DNA from: Apostichopus japonicus
Taxonomy: Eukaryota > Echinodermata > Holothuroidea > Aspidochirotida > Stichopodidae
DNA: 64,000 nt
Assembly (NCBI RefSeq): GCF_037975245.1
Contig: NC_092569.1
Location: 24,413,168 to 24,477,167, forward strand
Reading direction: 5' to 3'
Position 1 is the first letter of the stretch. Every line of letters begins with the position of its first letter. The position numbers and the translations under genes were made by a program. Of the stretch, positions 1-12,179 are shown in pieces. Under the pieces are notes generated by a model. It did no database searches. It was given only the letters and a program-made list of their open reading frames with translations, and was not told where the DNA came from.

Positions 1-791
1 AAACTTGCGTCCCCACGTTCCTCCATGAAAACATGCACTTTAAATTACCTCTACAAGAACGCACAATACTTAGTTATAATGACCCCTGACAAAAACATTG
101 GCTTGAGCGCAACGGATATCCAATAGTTATAGGTTTATAATGTGCATATTGAAAATCATAAATGCAAATTATACAACTCATGCCTATGGAAGCGTGGGGA
201 CATTAATATTTTATGTATTATCTTAGATTACAAATAAATTCATGTGTTTGCACTGAAACCCTTTACAAGGTATACTTACTATATAAAGAGAAGTGCAACT
301 CATAGCAAGAACATTTTGACATAATGTGGTAGCCCATACATGCAAAACAGACACAACTCTTTAAATGTACATTAATATTCACACAGATTGAAACAGATTG
401 AAAGAGAAGGTGCCAACTGCATTATCAGTACGCAGCTGGTACGGTACGGTGCCAGAATTATTTTAATATATGCCAGCATTAATTTGAATATATGTCCACA
501 TCAAATCAATTTTATGTAGACATAAAAAAGTCCTGCCTCCTGATATGTCGTCATAATTTCTGAATTTTGTCCACTGTGGCCAACCTTACACGTTGTGATA
601 TTTGAGAGTGCACACACATCAGAGCCTATACTACAAACTTTGCTATCTCAACACGGGACAGCAACGTTACAATTAGTTGCATTGAGACCGTCGGTATAAT
701 GCGCTATATAAATAAGTTATTTAAACATAATACGTTGTGTTTATTGAGCACGATAAATGCAAACATGTTTGCAGACAATGGTAGGGACCAT
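1..791. other. No gene recognised
   Basis: AT-rich sequence with no convincing open frame, exon or repeat family. The short open frames here lack any recognisable motif. Confidence 0.5.
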
Positions 792-940
792 TACACTCTT
801 AAAAAGCCCTGGTTAAAATACACCAGGATGGGGTCAAAATTTTACCAGGTTCCGGGTCAATATGCCACCTACACAATCCTGGTCAACTTGACCAGGAAAT
901 CCTGGTCAGATAAGCTTCACCAAGATCCTGGTTAATTTTT

Positions 941-1044
941 GACCAGGATTAATGGTCAGTTTGTGACCAGGATTGATGGTCAGTTTGTGACCAGGAATAA
1001 TGGTCAGTTTGTGACCAGGATTAATGGTCAGTTTGTAACCAGGA
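941..1044. repeat. 24-bp tandem repeat inside the left end of the element
   Basis: A unit of the form gaccaggattaatggtcagt plus tttgt recurs at 941, 965, 989 and 1013, with a decayed start at 1037, giving a period of 24 bp. It extends the ACCAGGA motif seen at both ends of the surrounding transposon-like element, so it is probably a subterminal repeat of that element. Confidence 0.85.
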
Positions 1045-2127
1045 AAAATGTCAGAGGTTTAACAAATTACCTGGTTCTTTACCCATAGCATAACCAGGAT
1101 TTTATTCATTATTTCATGAGACATCATTGTCAGATTGTAAACCCACCTCTTTATCAAATAACCTAGGCCCAGGACAAAAAACAGCCTATAGACTTCCCTG
1201 GATAATGCATAACAAAAGCATTGTAATGTGGCGTAGAACATATTCGGAACAACAAACTGAAACGCCAACAAGTAAAAACGTGTACAAAAATAAACAAGTA
1301 CAAAAATTAGAGGGTGTAACTATCTATTCATAAAACATCTTTAGTAAATCTTCAATAAACAAAAAGTAAAACATGAATGTAAACGTAAGAGAATGTTTGA
1401 TGGCAAGTGGTGTAAATATATATATAGATTTATAATCAGGCAAATACAACGTAGGTCTCTTATACTATGATAAACTATACATGAATTTCGCATCACATGA
1501 AATTTTTGTGCTACAAGGTTGTCAGATGTTGACCTTTGTTCCTTTTTGACATGGAACCATGAAAATTATGTACTTCGATTTCAGTAAGATTTAATCATAG
1601 TTTGAACTTTTCATCACGGTTTCAGTTTGTCAAATGACCCTTGATTCCATGAACAGCAATACCATGTCTATGAAGTTTAAAATATACAACTAATTTTGAT
1701 TTATCATGCTATGAGTGAAAATAAAAGTGTTAAGAAATTGTTCATGAACTGAAAAGTCTTGTCTATGTAAAACAAAAAGTATTATAGAGGACTAGAAGAG
1801 AAACTTGATGGACTCACCTGTCCCTAAGGTTGAACAATGAATACTAACTGAATGCATAGTTCTGGTCTTTGACAGATAAGTACACACAAATTGAAAGCAA
1901 CTTTCCGGTGTATTGAAAACTTAAAAACCTGTTTGTAGGACTGTAGATTCCTCTTGGGAGACTGGTTGGAAGAATTGCTACAAATGTTGACAAAGATAGG
2001 CCAACTATGGTACTGTAGATAGGAAGAAAAGTTATAACAAACGAATGATATTGATGTCACAAACCATTACAATAAAAAAGAATGAACAATAGTTGGAGAT
2101 AAGTGATGATGTTTCAAGCTTCTGGCA

Positions 2128-2442
2128 TCAGTCATCCATTCCTGCTTTCAATGCAGCCCTCATTACAATCAGGGCAGGTGATGTTTTCGATTTGACTTTA
2201 GTGTCCAGTCCGTAAAGAACCTTCTGGACAAACTCCCATATGACCACACATTGCCACGGATAGTGAAGGTCTAATACATAGAACAACTTGAAGTAAACAT
2301 CAAGAGCTTTTGGTAGGGTCTGCTGCTCTAATCCATGCCCATCCGCCACAACAAAAATTTGATGGGCAGCATCCTGATCACCCATTATTAAGACAAAAGG
2401 CTGGCGGTTGTCAACTTCCTCCAAGTATTTGGGCATGTTGGG
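2128..2442 (-). CDS. Probable last exon of a transposon-associated gene
   Basis: On the minus strand a pyrimidine tract and AG precede an open stretch of about 105 codons ending in a stop at 2128. The protein contains a PFVLIMGD segment near its start and a hydrophobic LFYVLDLHYP segment in the middle. This layout (Pro-Phe-hydrophobic-Gly-Asp, then Phe-Lys-Leu-Phe and a Tyr-Pro ending) resembles a C-terminal domain common in uncharacterised multi-copy animal proteins; that resemblance is from memory, not a search. It lies inside the 792-5188 element on the same strand as two other exon-like pieces, so it may be the 3' end of its gene. No catalytic motif is visible. Function is unknown. Confidence 0.5.
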   Translation of the reverse strand, partial: PNMPKYLEEVDNRQPFVLIMGDQDAAHQIFVVADGHGLEQQTLPKALDVYFKLFYVLDLHYPWQCVVIWEFVQKVLYGLDTKVKSKTSPALIVMRAALKAGMDD

Positions 2443-3864
2443 ACCAACCTTCAAAAAACAGAAAAAAAAACAGATTTAAATACACACTTGCTGGAAAAGA
2501 ACACTTTGAAAAGTTTGAAGGTATGCTGCATTGGCCCCAAATATATATGCCAGATATTCAAATATGGTCACCTTCGGGCAAAATTTTAAAGTCTTTAACC
2601 ACCCTGGAAGAAATTTACCTCACAAGACATTCAGTCATCCTTTTAAAAAAAGTAACTAGTCATGTCTATAAACAGACATGCAACCTTGTCTGCTGTAGCC
2701 TTATTTTTGGAAGTTCCTTTTTTATCCTTTAAAACAATAAAAAAAATTGGAAAATAAGTCCATTAGGAGAGTTCGTTTACAACTTTAAACAAGGGAAGCT
2801 CCCCACTTTACCAGTTCCCACTACAGCCAGTACTACAGTATAAGAAAAAAAAAAACATTTTACAGCGTAAAAGAGCATCATAAAAGACTGGTTGCAAATA
2901 CCCAATTGGTCGAAGATACTGCATAGATACTGCAATTTTCACAGCTGATAGTGTGTTTCACTACAAACTCATCAGTCTGCATGTCAATTGTTACAAAAAC
3001 CAACTGTTTCATTGATTTGTGCACGACAACTTGAGTGTTACTGTAGAAGCCATAATAACTTACAGGTTGAAGATCCACAAAGGATTTCATAGATCATCAA
3101 TGCTGCACCTCTTCTTCCCATTTCTCCCAGATGGTAAAATGCAGGGCAACAAATTCAATCCAATGTTACTCTTCTATTCATCTGAAAAATACAGAAAATG
3201 CAGAAACCAATCTTTGAATAACTACTTCAGTTTTAAATAATGTTGTCTCCGTTTTGCTTATTACACAAGGCAAACTTCAGCTTAGTGCAATGTTTACCTC
3301 TCTGTCAGCTGCAAACACCATTAGTTAATGTTTGAACGCTGCAACGTACATGTATGTTGCAGCCTGCCAAAGCACATCTACACACATGTGTGTACAAACA
3401 TATTATGTATGCATATAGACCTGTATCTAGTTTCCCAACACAGGATTAAGATGTCATATGGCAGAAGAAGGAATATTAATATAATTTTGGGAAACATGCA
3501 GGTTCACATATTTTGGCATATGTTAACCCGTATTGTTCAGAGTCATTAAGTGACTTCATGCATCATCTTTGCAGTGATTACTACTTTAATACATTGATTA
3601 ACAATAGTTGAGCAACTGCAAGTGTTGTCCTTTGGTGTACAATGTGTCCATCAATATCAACTTGGATCTACTGGTTATGACTACATTACTGCTGTTTATT
3701 ATATTATAAAATCTTGAAGCTCCAATTTGAACTTCTCTCTGAAAGTATATTACAGAAACCACTACAAGCAATCAAACTATCAATGCAATTGCATGATATC
3801 TTGTTGAAATATGTTATGAAAGCAATATGTACATACTGGAATCTAGCCTGTCTGCTTTGACGTT

Positions 3865-3965
3865 GAGATAGGATTACCACTTTCCCTGCAGATCTGCATA
3901 CTGCAAAACCTTTTCAACGAAGGGCAAGGTACACTGCATGAAAAGGTTATCTGCAACATCAGGAT
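3865..3965 (-). CDS. Candidate internal exon, same minus-strand gene
   Basis: Reading minus strand, a TTGCAG acceptor is followed by an open segment with a hydrophobic-acidic pattern (LPFVEKVLQYADLQGKW), then a GT that could be a donor. It sits between the candidate first and last exons in the 792-5188 element. Support is only the reading frame and the splice-like borders, so the exact ends are uncertain and no function can be given. Confidence 0.35.
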
Positions 3966-4633
3966 AAAATCTGCAAACATCCATCTCAATCTTAAAGAGA
4001 GAGGGAGAGAGAAATTGCAATACATTCATAAATGGGTTGTACAAGATATATGAAGCCTAGGAAGAAGTTCTGTTTAATTTTCCACCCACCTATCCATCTC
4101 TCATTTATCAGTATATCTTAACACAACACATATTTAGTCAATAGAGAATGACAAAAAAATGTGTACTTTCTTTTTTATAAGGGACAAGGGGACCTGTGAA
4201 GTTAGGTTGTCATAGCAAATTGGCCAATTTTTTTAAATATGCCTCTGAATTGGGATATTGGGTATTACTGGGTTGATTAATGGTTCAGTGGGAGGCCTGT
4301 TGTTATATTAGTATTGGCCTGACACATACTGTAGTACTACTGTAGCCTAATTTAGTGGGGAGTAACATTAGTATACAGTACGCTTAGCCATTAGTATCAG
4401 CAGGCATAGCCTAATACTGTTAGGATATGTATAGCCTATGCACAAACTAAATAGAGTTGCAATCGTGATATGGTAGTTGCTACAGAAGTCTAAATTTCTG
4501 TCGTAAAATTTTGCAAAAACAAACAAGAGTTACCATTTTTAGTGGCGGTTCGCTCTTTTTTAGGGCAGATATTTACAGGGCGGAATAAGTGACGGCAACC
4601 GGTTTAATGTAGGCCTATCCTTAGCATTGTCTG

Positions 4634-4716
4634 CATTATATTAGCCTTCGAACAGGACTGTGCAAAATTTAAGGTACTAAAGTAAAGCACAGCCCTGTTC
4701 GACGGCTAGCAATGTA
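4634..4716. repeat. Imperfect inverted repeat (hairpin)
   Basis: The left arm carrying CGAACAGGACTGTGC (to about 4663) is mirrored by a right arm GCACAGCCCTGTTCG starting at 4687, and complementarity continues outward through AGCC/GGCT. The loop is about 23 bp. It lies inside the 0.8-5.2 kb element. Confidence 0.7.
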
Positions 4717-4887
4717 TAGGCTTATCCATCGCTAGACCTGTCCTAACGTTGGGCCTAGCCCTGTTAAAGTGTTAGTCAACTTAGTGTTAGCCCACTTCAT
4801 TGGCCTACTGAACGTCTGATAAGACAATCGCACGTATTTCAAAGAAAATAGGTCAAACCTTTCTGCATCACAATAATCAATACAAAC

Positions 4888-5010
4888 TTTACCTTCAAAT
4901 ATATCATTCAGTGATGATAGATTCCATTCTGCTAATTTTTCTTTGTCAAACTCATGTTTCTGGCCTGATGTGAAATCTTTCGACCGACACTGTGCTAGTT
5001 TTGAAAAGAC
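4888..5010 (-). CDS. Candidate 5' exon of the element's gene
   Basis: On the minus strand an open segment of about 40 codons includes FSKLAQCRSKDF followed by a charged stretch ending EWNLSSLNDIFE, then GGTAAAGT, a good splice donor. No ATG lies in this frame before the upstream stop, so either another exon precedes it or the start is lost. It is close to the right end of the 792-5188 element, where a first coding exon would be expected. The protein family is not recognised. Confidence 0.4.
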
Positions 5011-5188
5011 CGCGAAGTTAGCATGAAAATTACGTCACTGAATTCAACCAGGAAAGTAGTTAAAAGTTAGAGCGTGATAAAATTCAAATCAGGCTAACCA
5101 GGATACGGGTTGGCTGCTAATATTTTAACCCCAATGGTGTCACTTTGAGGTAACCAGGAATATTTCACCAGGACGTTTTTAGAGTGTA

Positions 5189-6739
5189 GCCAAACAAATC
5201 ACAGGAAATTTGGAAACGCATCATTGACTGCTTTCAGCATGAAACTTCTTTGTAACGGGAGTGTTTTTAACCTTCTACTTTGCGGTTGATTGTTATTATT
5301 TATTTGTTTTGAAACAAATCCAATCATCTATACAAAGAATTGGAAGAATGTTGGTTCTTTTGAGAAGTTGCGTTTTTTTTTAAAGAAAGAAAGAAAGATA
5401 TTATTCCAAAAAGTACGAAAACGTGTTATTGGAAACCTGCTCAAATACCGAATCCTGTGTCGTTGTACTCTTGTTTACACAATTTACACGTTGACATTGA
5501 GGGTTTTATCTACGATTTGTGCAAACAGATGAATATTTTTTTCAACTCCCTGGTTTAAAGTTGCAGGTAAAACTGCATGTCTATTAAGTGCTTATATGAA
5601 TGAGGAATTGTTATAACGGAACGCCATTACTCTTTTAGAGATGTGTAACCATTTTCATTAAAACTTTCCTAGCTTCCAAAATTGTTATTATTTTAAATTC
5701 TTATACATGAACTCATACTTTCATTTGTGGCTTCATCATCTGTTACTAACAATGTGTTCAAATTTGTTGTATCACAGTGTTCTTGTGTTTAATTGTTTCT
5801 ACCTGGTAAGTTGCATCACATAATTTAAAAAAAAAAGAAGCACCTATGGTTACAGTTTACCGTTAATCAATGAATCACAGGTAGGGATGTGTCTGTTGTT
5901 TAAAGCTTTACAAGATTGATTGCCCTACACAACAAACAATAACAACACCACTGAACTGAACTGAACAATGTGGCAACAAACACGTATTTAATGTAGATTC
6001 CACCCGTACAGTATACCCACAAAGAAATGTGTAATACCCACACGTTTATAGTACTCGAGTCCAGTTTTCTGCACTCGGACTTTAGACCAATTCCAATTTG
6101 GTATATCATATTGCTTGGCAGATCTCTTATTTCTGAAGTTTACTCTTTGAGTGTCCAGAATGAGCACTTATGTAAGGAGTCAATGCAGTCTTACACATTT
6201 AGCCACACATACAATGAATATCTTCTTGTTTAAAGCAAATCATATGAAGCCAATGCTTTGATTGGTTGCTGCTATTCGTCATATCGTAGATTTTTTGGCA
6301 TAAACGGTAGTGGCTTTGTAATTTATATAGAGACTGTGTGTATACGGTAATTCTCACAATATAACTCCATTTCAATTAGATCCTTTCATTGCTCAAAGCT
6401 GTTTCAAAGTTATGGTTACAAAGATAAAACAGTGATCATTAGATGTCATTTTGATCTTAGTAATACAGTGAAAAGCAGTGTGATGTGACAAACAATAATT
6501 CACAATGACACAGACTGTCCTGAAATGACCATTGACCTCAACAACTGGCTTCTTGTACTAAATGTGATACATCAAAATACTAAATATGACATCTGTCCTT
6601 GTTAAAATATAGTGATAAACAATGGTTTCCACAATTTGACCCCTGGTGAACTCATATCACAATATCACAATATTGGGACTACTAGCCCCCTTCATCATCT
6701 ACATGGCTGGCTGGTGAATGCCAGCTGAACATACACTCT
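5189..6739. other. No gene recognised
   Basis: AT-rich unique sequence between two transposon-like elements. Open frames of 60-80 codons occur but show no motif, splice context or composition that would support coding. Confidence 0.45.
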
Positions 6740-7011
6740 CAGGCGCGTATCCAGGGAGAGGCGTTGAGTCGTGCGCCCCCCGGGTAAGAAAAAGAGGAGA
6801 GAAAAAGAAAAGTGAAAAAAGGGAAAAAAGAGGGGGAAAATGAGGAGGAAGGAGAGGAAGGAAGGGAAAAGAAAAAGAAAAAAGAGAGAAAAAGTAGAAA
6901 GGGAGAAAAGGAGGGAGCAGAAGAAAAACGCCAAGACATCGCCAAGATGGTGGCGCTCCGCTTAGATAGTACTTTGCGCCCCCGGGTTAGAAAATCCTGG
7001 ATGCGCCCCTG
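6740..7011. mobile_element. Short hAT-like nonautonomous element
   Basis: The left end CAGGCGCGTATCCAGGG is mirrored by the right end TCCTGGATGCGCCCCTG, giving inverted ends of about 17 bp with mismatches. Inside lies a 140-bp almost pure purine tract (6782-6925). Left and right parts match the ends of the longer element at 30087-31869, and the interior of that element is missing here, with the join near the words cgccaagac and gccaagatgg. CAGGGGCG-type ends are typical of hAT elements, but I see no matching 8-bp target duplication. Confidence 0.7.
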
Positions 7012-10000
7012 AACAACCAGGGGTCTGTTTTGTCTGATTTTGACCCTGTCAGCCGAGACATACGAGGAGTAGATTGGTAATCTGGTTATGATCTTTTGGT
7101 GATGTAATATTTTGAATGACTTCGATGACATTAATTCATTACGCACCAAACAATGATAAATGTATGTTTAATGTAGGGCTACCTTAAAGGGATGCAGTGA
7201 CTTTAGAGTAGGATTTGACATTAAACTTAAATAAATAAAACAAATTGTTTCAATGGAACACCAATAACAATGAATACAGTTATGAAGGTAATATGTACAC
7301 TCAGGTGTAGCCATGGCATCTACTGCTTGCAAGAATATCTTTTTGTGAAACATTTTTGCAGTCGTTTTCTCTTTTCTCCATTTTTCTTACCAAGCTAAGG
7401 GTTAACGTTGGGTTGAAAGTGATCAATCAAAGTTTTACTCACCGAAAATCATGAATGTATATATAAGTTTTAAATTTAAACAAGTTTCGAATACACTCCC
7501 CCAACCCCCCCCCCCCCCCCAACCCGTCCTATTTTTATTTACGATCAATATTTTATAAGCCTCAGGATTAGAGGAAAAGAGGTGGGATTTTAGAGGCTTT
7601 TCTTTTCTAACAGTTTGTACACCATGTCATGAGTGGGTGTGCATGCGTTTATCAATTAAGCTGCGCAGGCGCCGGTTACCTATACATGTATTATATTGAG
7701 TTCAAATCTCGTTCAATCTTTTTTCCATATTTCGTGTAAATGCATGACGCTGCAACAAGAATACCATAAGCAAAGTTTAACCAAGCACATACAGTCGTGT
7801 AGAAACCACAATGTACGCTAAAGCTGTGAAGTTGCACGCCTATCTACGCGTTGTACGATGCAGGTTAAATCAAGTTTTAGTAGCGATCTTATAATTAATT
7901 GCTAATCCACCGTTTCTTAAGATCCAGTTCGTTCTTCGAACTCTCATTCTCTCTAACTAGGAATACTTCTGAATTCATCATGTATTGATTTACTGTTATT
8001 AATGGTACATTACAATGAGGCATACAAGGTCTGCATAAGTAAGTATAAACACAAGGTTTTTGTTATAATTACCTTGTGTTAGGTTAATAAAAGGAGAAAT
8101 CTACCCCCTGTAGTAGCGGTCAATTTCTTCCCGGGCTGAAAGCAAAACATCCCACGACTGGAACCATTTTCTCTAGGCTGACGATGTGAGGTCAGGGAGC
8201 TGGAACATGGTTTCTGTAACCATTGACGCATTCATCTACATTACGTGTTCTGACATGTTTTGGAATTGTGGCTACTTGGTTTCTCGAAACCGAAGATGTA
8301 TTACCTGGTCTACACATAATTTACGAGTCATGTACTGTAACTGCATTTAGGCTTCTTCTATAGGCTTGTTACCAACAAACTCAGTATGATGAGATAAACA
8401 CAACATGGGTATGTGAATTGATGCCAATGTGTTTACATGGAGAACGAACGAAGGTCTCGCATCGACTGCACTCTTTTCAGCGAAAGATTGAGAACTCCTT
8501 AGCGGTGTGTATTTAATGTACTCCCCACAGTTAATGTATGAGAGAAAAAAGAGCCCTACATATGCAGTGAAAGCACTCACCTTTCTACAGTTAAATTGAC
8601 AAAAGTTCACTCTTTGATGTTGGTAAATTGTAATCATTCTGAAAAATTTCTACACAATAGTTGTCTACAAAAACAAGATTATTAAAGAATCACTTTAGTC
8701 ACATAATACAGTTTAATATATTGCAGACCTTTACAACAAAAATACTGCTCTAAATAGTCTAACATGAATGGCCTATCATGACAGTTATAAGATATAAAAC
8801 AGAGCTCAGTGATAAGCTATAATACTTTATGTCTTCAAATAACTTGTTTACATTCAAACATAACTATCTAGAGTTCAGAGCAAGATGTCCAAATGGGATT
8901 TTCGACCAAAAGTGTTCCACGATTTGTAAAGGTGTCTTGTTTTTGCTCTCGGTACCGCAATCAAGTTCTTAAATGTTTACCTAGGTTAGCTCTCTTGTGA
9001 AAAGTACAAATAATGATAAATATGGTAATTCACTATCTGACTAGACGACCATCTGTAGCAACTAGCTCCTACATTAGAAAACATCTCAGCAAACTTGCAC
9101 AACTTTACAAACGAAATAAAAACATGTCTTTACTGTTGATAAAAGTTATGCATTAACAGCCTGCACAAAAAATAATTCTCCTTAGATAGTCAATCAAGTC
9201 GTATGATATTACTTTACGATGAGTTATGTTTCTCAAGAATTAAGTATTTTTTACTTAAAAAATAATTAATAAATCGTATTTTTTGTTTCCGATCATCTAC
9301 AGATGATGACGTACACAATAAAGTCAGATGTTTTGGTATTTACGTAATTGAGGTGTTTTCGCTTGTACCTGTCCTCGGCATATTAATGGACACGGAAGTA
9401 ACACCTGGCGACCCTATGAGGGTGCTGATTGAGGTTGGTGATAGACACTTTAAGTCGAAGATAGCAACAACAAAAAAGGATCTCATTTGCTCTTTGTGGT
9501 GTGTCAATCATGTGTTTTGATAAATCTATAATGTGTGGGGTAGAAGGAACAACTTGCGAGCCATACATTGATCATTGATGACTACACTTGCATTTCAGAG
9601 CCTTTAACTTGGTAAGTTCTTTAAATCTGTCCGATTTCCTTTTCTTGTGATTGTTGTAGCTATTTAATGTAATGTACTTAAATACTTAACGTCTTTTAGT
9701 TATATAGGACTGTTAAGTCTAGATATATCATCATAGGTACACTGTAGAAAATGTGATGAAACTTTACACTTTTTTCAGAGGGTCAGGGGATTCTTGAACG
9801 AAATCTTTCAGATTTTAATCTAACATAATGCAAAATGCTTCTTCTCTCCATACATTTGTACCATGATCCATGGGTATTGTTCATTAAGTCGTTTCGGTAA
9901 TGTGTGCTCAGAGGTTCAGGTTTTGTAGATCAAAGATCACTTAGCATATGAGCAACTACACCATTGGTGTTCAGACTAGAAAGTTGAGTTTGGTGGAGGG

Positions 10001-10569
10001 AAGGTCAGAAAAGTGTTTACGTATTATGCTTACATCATAGTGATTCTGTAGAAATCCGTTAGCGCACAAATAATCCTAGCAATATCGTTAACATAAAATT
10101 ACCTAGAGTTATCTGGTCTTCCAAATCTTTTCCATAAGCCTTTTTTGGTATCCATAATGTAAGATATCTTTGTAGCTTATTTCCAGGGGGCAGAACATTT
10201 TTAAATATTGCTTACTCACATGTCACTACATTCATAATTGTTGTCTCTTGTATTTATTTCCAGACAAAGAGAGGAAAAACTAACTGGAACCTTGTGATAC
10301 AAAATTGGGAGGATGCTGTAACGTTGGGGTCATTCCGTGTCAAATGACAAATGGTTGTTGCTGCACCCTCTTCAAAATTCCCAAATTTATTGTATGATCA
10401 GAACACTATGGAATAAGCATATTCTGAAACTTTCAGTGGCATTGCTTTACAATTAACCGATTTATCACACTTTGAAATTCCGCAATTTGTCGCCACCGTG
10501 GCATGTTGGCATTTTCTTGACTTTTGGGGTCTCATTTCTCAGCAATTAAACATCCTGTTATCTCTTTCT
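7012..10569. other. No gene recognised
   Basis: A 3.5-kb AT-rich stretch with a poly-C run at 7507-7520. No exon, RNA gene or mobile-element motif could be supported. Confidence 0.45.
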
Positions 10570-11600
10570 ATTACAGATGCATATAGAGTCTATCCCATAG
10601 AACAGGAATATAAAAAAGTAGGCTTCAAAAATATTGTCTTGTATTATAGGAGCCATGGTTCTGTAACATATTTGGGTTGAACTGGTCTAACGGTCCTGTT
10701 GCTTTATTAGGCGTCTCTTTTACCAATAACAGATCAGACCCCTTTACTTTGAATTTTCCTTCTAAGCTTTTGAGGCTCAAACGTTTACTGGGTGTCTGGT
10801 CACAGAGGGACCTTGCTCCAATTGGAAAAATTACCATTGTTAAAGCCCTCGGGCTTTCACAGTTGGTTTATCCTTCCAAATTCTTCCAAATCCCCCACAC
10901 GAGTTTATACCAGAACTTGATGCCTATATGTCGTTTCATTTGGAGTGGGAAACCTGAAAACAATTCACCGTTCCTCTATGATTGGTACTATCAGTTCAGG
11001 TGGACTAAAAGTCACACATACTAATAATTTTTTTCAAAGTCTTAAGTGTACCTGGGTGAACAGATATAATGAAAGTAGCGATAACTACTGGAAACTGTTT
11101 TTCGATTTTCATTTGAAAAAGTACTGAAATCCCTACTGTTTAAATGTAATTATAAAACAAACGACGTTCATATTAGAAATGCATTTATTTTATGATGTCT
11201 CTCATGCATGGTCATTGCACTCTTTTATTAAGCCTAATTCCAACTATGGTGAACAAATAATTTGGAACAATTCGTTTATTAAAGTTAACAATAATATGGC
11301 ATTTTACAACTCAATGTTCCTAAAAGGGATTAGGCAGGTGAAATATCTGTTTGAAATATCTGTCCAGTAACAAGTCCCAAAACCTTTTATATAATTGAAG
11401 AACAGCAAATCCTCATGGATATTCATTCGGTAGTAAGGGCTGTAGTTGCCTCTTTGGGGTTTATTATGCTTGTAACCTAGAATCCCCTGAAGGAGTCAAA
11501 GACACATACACTTTCATCCACAAATTCCTTATGAGTATAACTGACAGACAGAAAACACAACGAAAGATTATTTCCTTTGTTGATAAAATAAGAAAGTAAC
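10570..11600 (+). pseudogene. L1/Tx1-type non-LTR retrotransposon RT remnant
   Basis: Several frames together resemble the C-terminal part of a LINE reverse transcriptase: GVSFTN, then LLGVWSQRDLAPIGKITIVK with ALGLSQLVYPS, then RFIWSGK, followed after frame changes by SLKCTWVNRY, an AWSLHSF segment and IWNNSFIKV. The order and the W-x-x-R-D-L-x-x-x-G-K-I-x-I-x-K signature fit the L1/Tx1 clade. Stops and frameshifts at about 11022, 11125 and 11368 show that it is dead. The catalytic RT core and the endonuclease are absent, as in a 5'-truncated copy. The downstream limit is vague; a KFLMSITDRQKTQRK-like segment near 11520-11570 may still belong to it. Confidence 0.75.
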
Positions 11601-12015
11601 ATTTACTATCCTATCGAGGACATACCATGTATCCAGTATTGGTTATAGGAGCCCACAGTATTTGTTTTACACATACCACTATTTTCATATGATGGTATTA
11701 TGCTAACAGAAACGTTTCCATTTAATAGTATTACTGTTCAGTATTTATTTAACTTTATCAGCTAAATCTTTAATGGTTATGATATAGTTACTTGCAGTTG
11801 ATTCTGTCAAAAGTCCTTACAAACAGTAATGGTAAGACAGTGTTGGGTTAATGATTGTCACCAGTGACTGAAAGGCAAAAAGCAATGCTATTTCCCTACT
11901 TGACAAAAATGAGAAAGTGAAACGACAAATTTATTTACCTATGAGGACGTACCAAAAATCCAGCATTGATAGTGGCCTGCTCTATTTGTTTACTTAACAC
12001 CATTCTCAGATGTTG
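11560..12015. repeat. Diverged direct repeat upstream of the Penelope-like element
   Basis: About 130 bp around 11575-11710 (..gataaaataagaaagtaac.., ..gaggacataccatg..) is echoed around 11895-12015 (..gacaaaaatgagaaagtga.., ..gaggacgtaccaaaa..), roughly 320 bp apart and about two-thirds identical by eye. It lies just 5' of the Penelope-like coding region and could be part of that element's repeated 5' leader; this link is inference. Confidence 0.45.
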
Positions 12016-12179
12016 GTTATACTTTTACAATTTATTTTACATGTTGTAAGCTGCTCTGTTACTGTATCCCTTCGGGTGATCCTCCTTATCTACTTTGTAC
12101 TTTGTATTTGTACTTGTATTTGTATTCTTGTGTTTCAGTTTTTCATTTCATGTTTATCATTTGCTCATCCCGCTGCTTT

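Larger units (their letters stand above)
792..5188 (-). mobile_element. DNA-transposon-like element with short inverted ends
   Basis: The left end begins TACACTCTTAAAAAGCCCTGG and the right end, read on the other strand, begins TACACTCTAAAAACGTCCTGG. Both ends then carry scattered copies of an ACCAGGA/TCCTGGT motif, so the match extends roughly 40 bp with gaps. The flanks show no clear target duplication beyond a possible TA. Inside, minus-strand stretches look like exons (near 4888-5010, 3865-3965 and 2128-2442), which fits a host-like or transposon-encoded gene carried by the element. I cannot assign a superfamily from the ends alone. The element is about 4.4 kb. Confidence 0.6.

Noticed and set aside
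6695-7149. Ser/Phe-rich and Lys/Glu-rich open frames
   Set aside because: They are translations of the purine tract in a transposable element, not genes; the same applies to 29979-30379.
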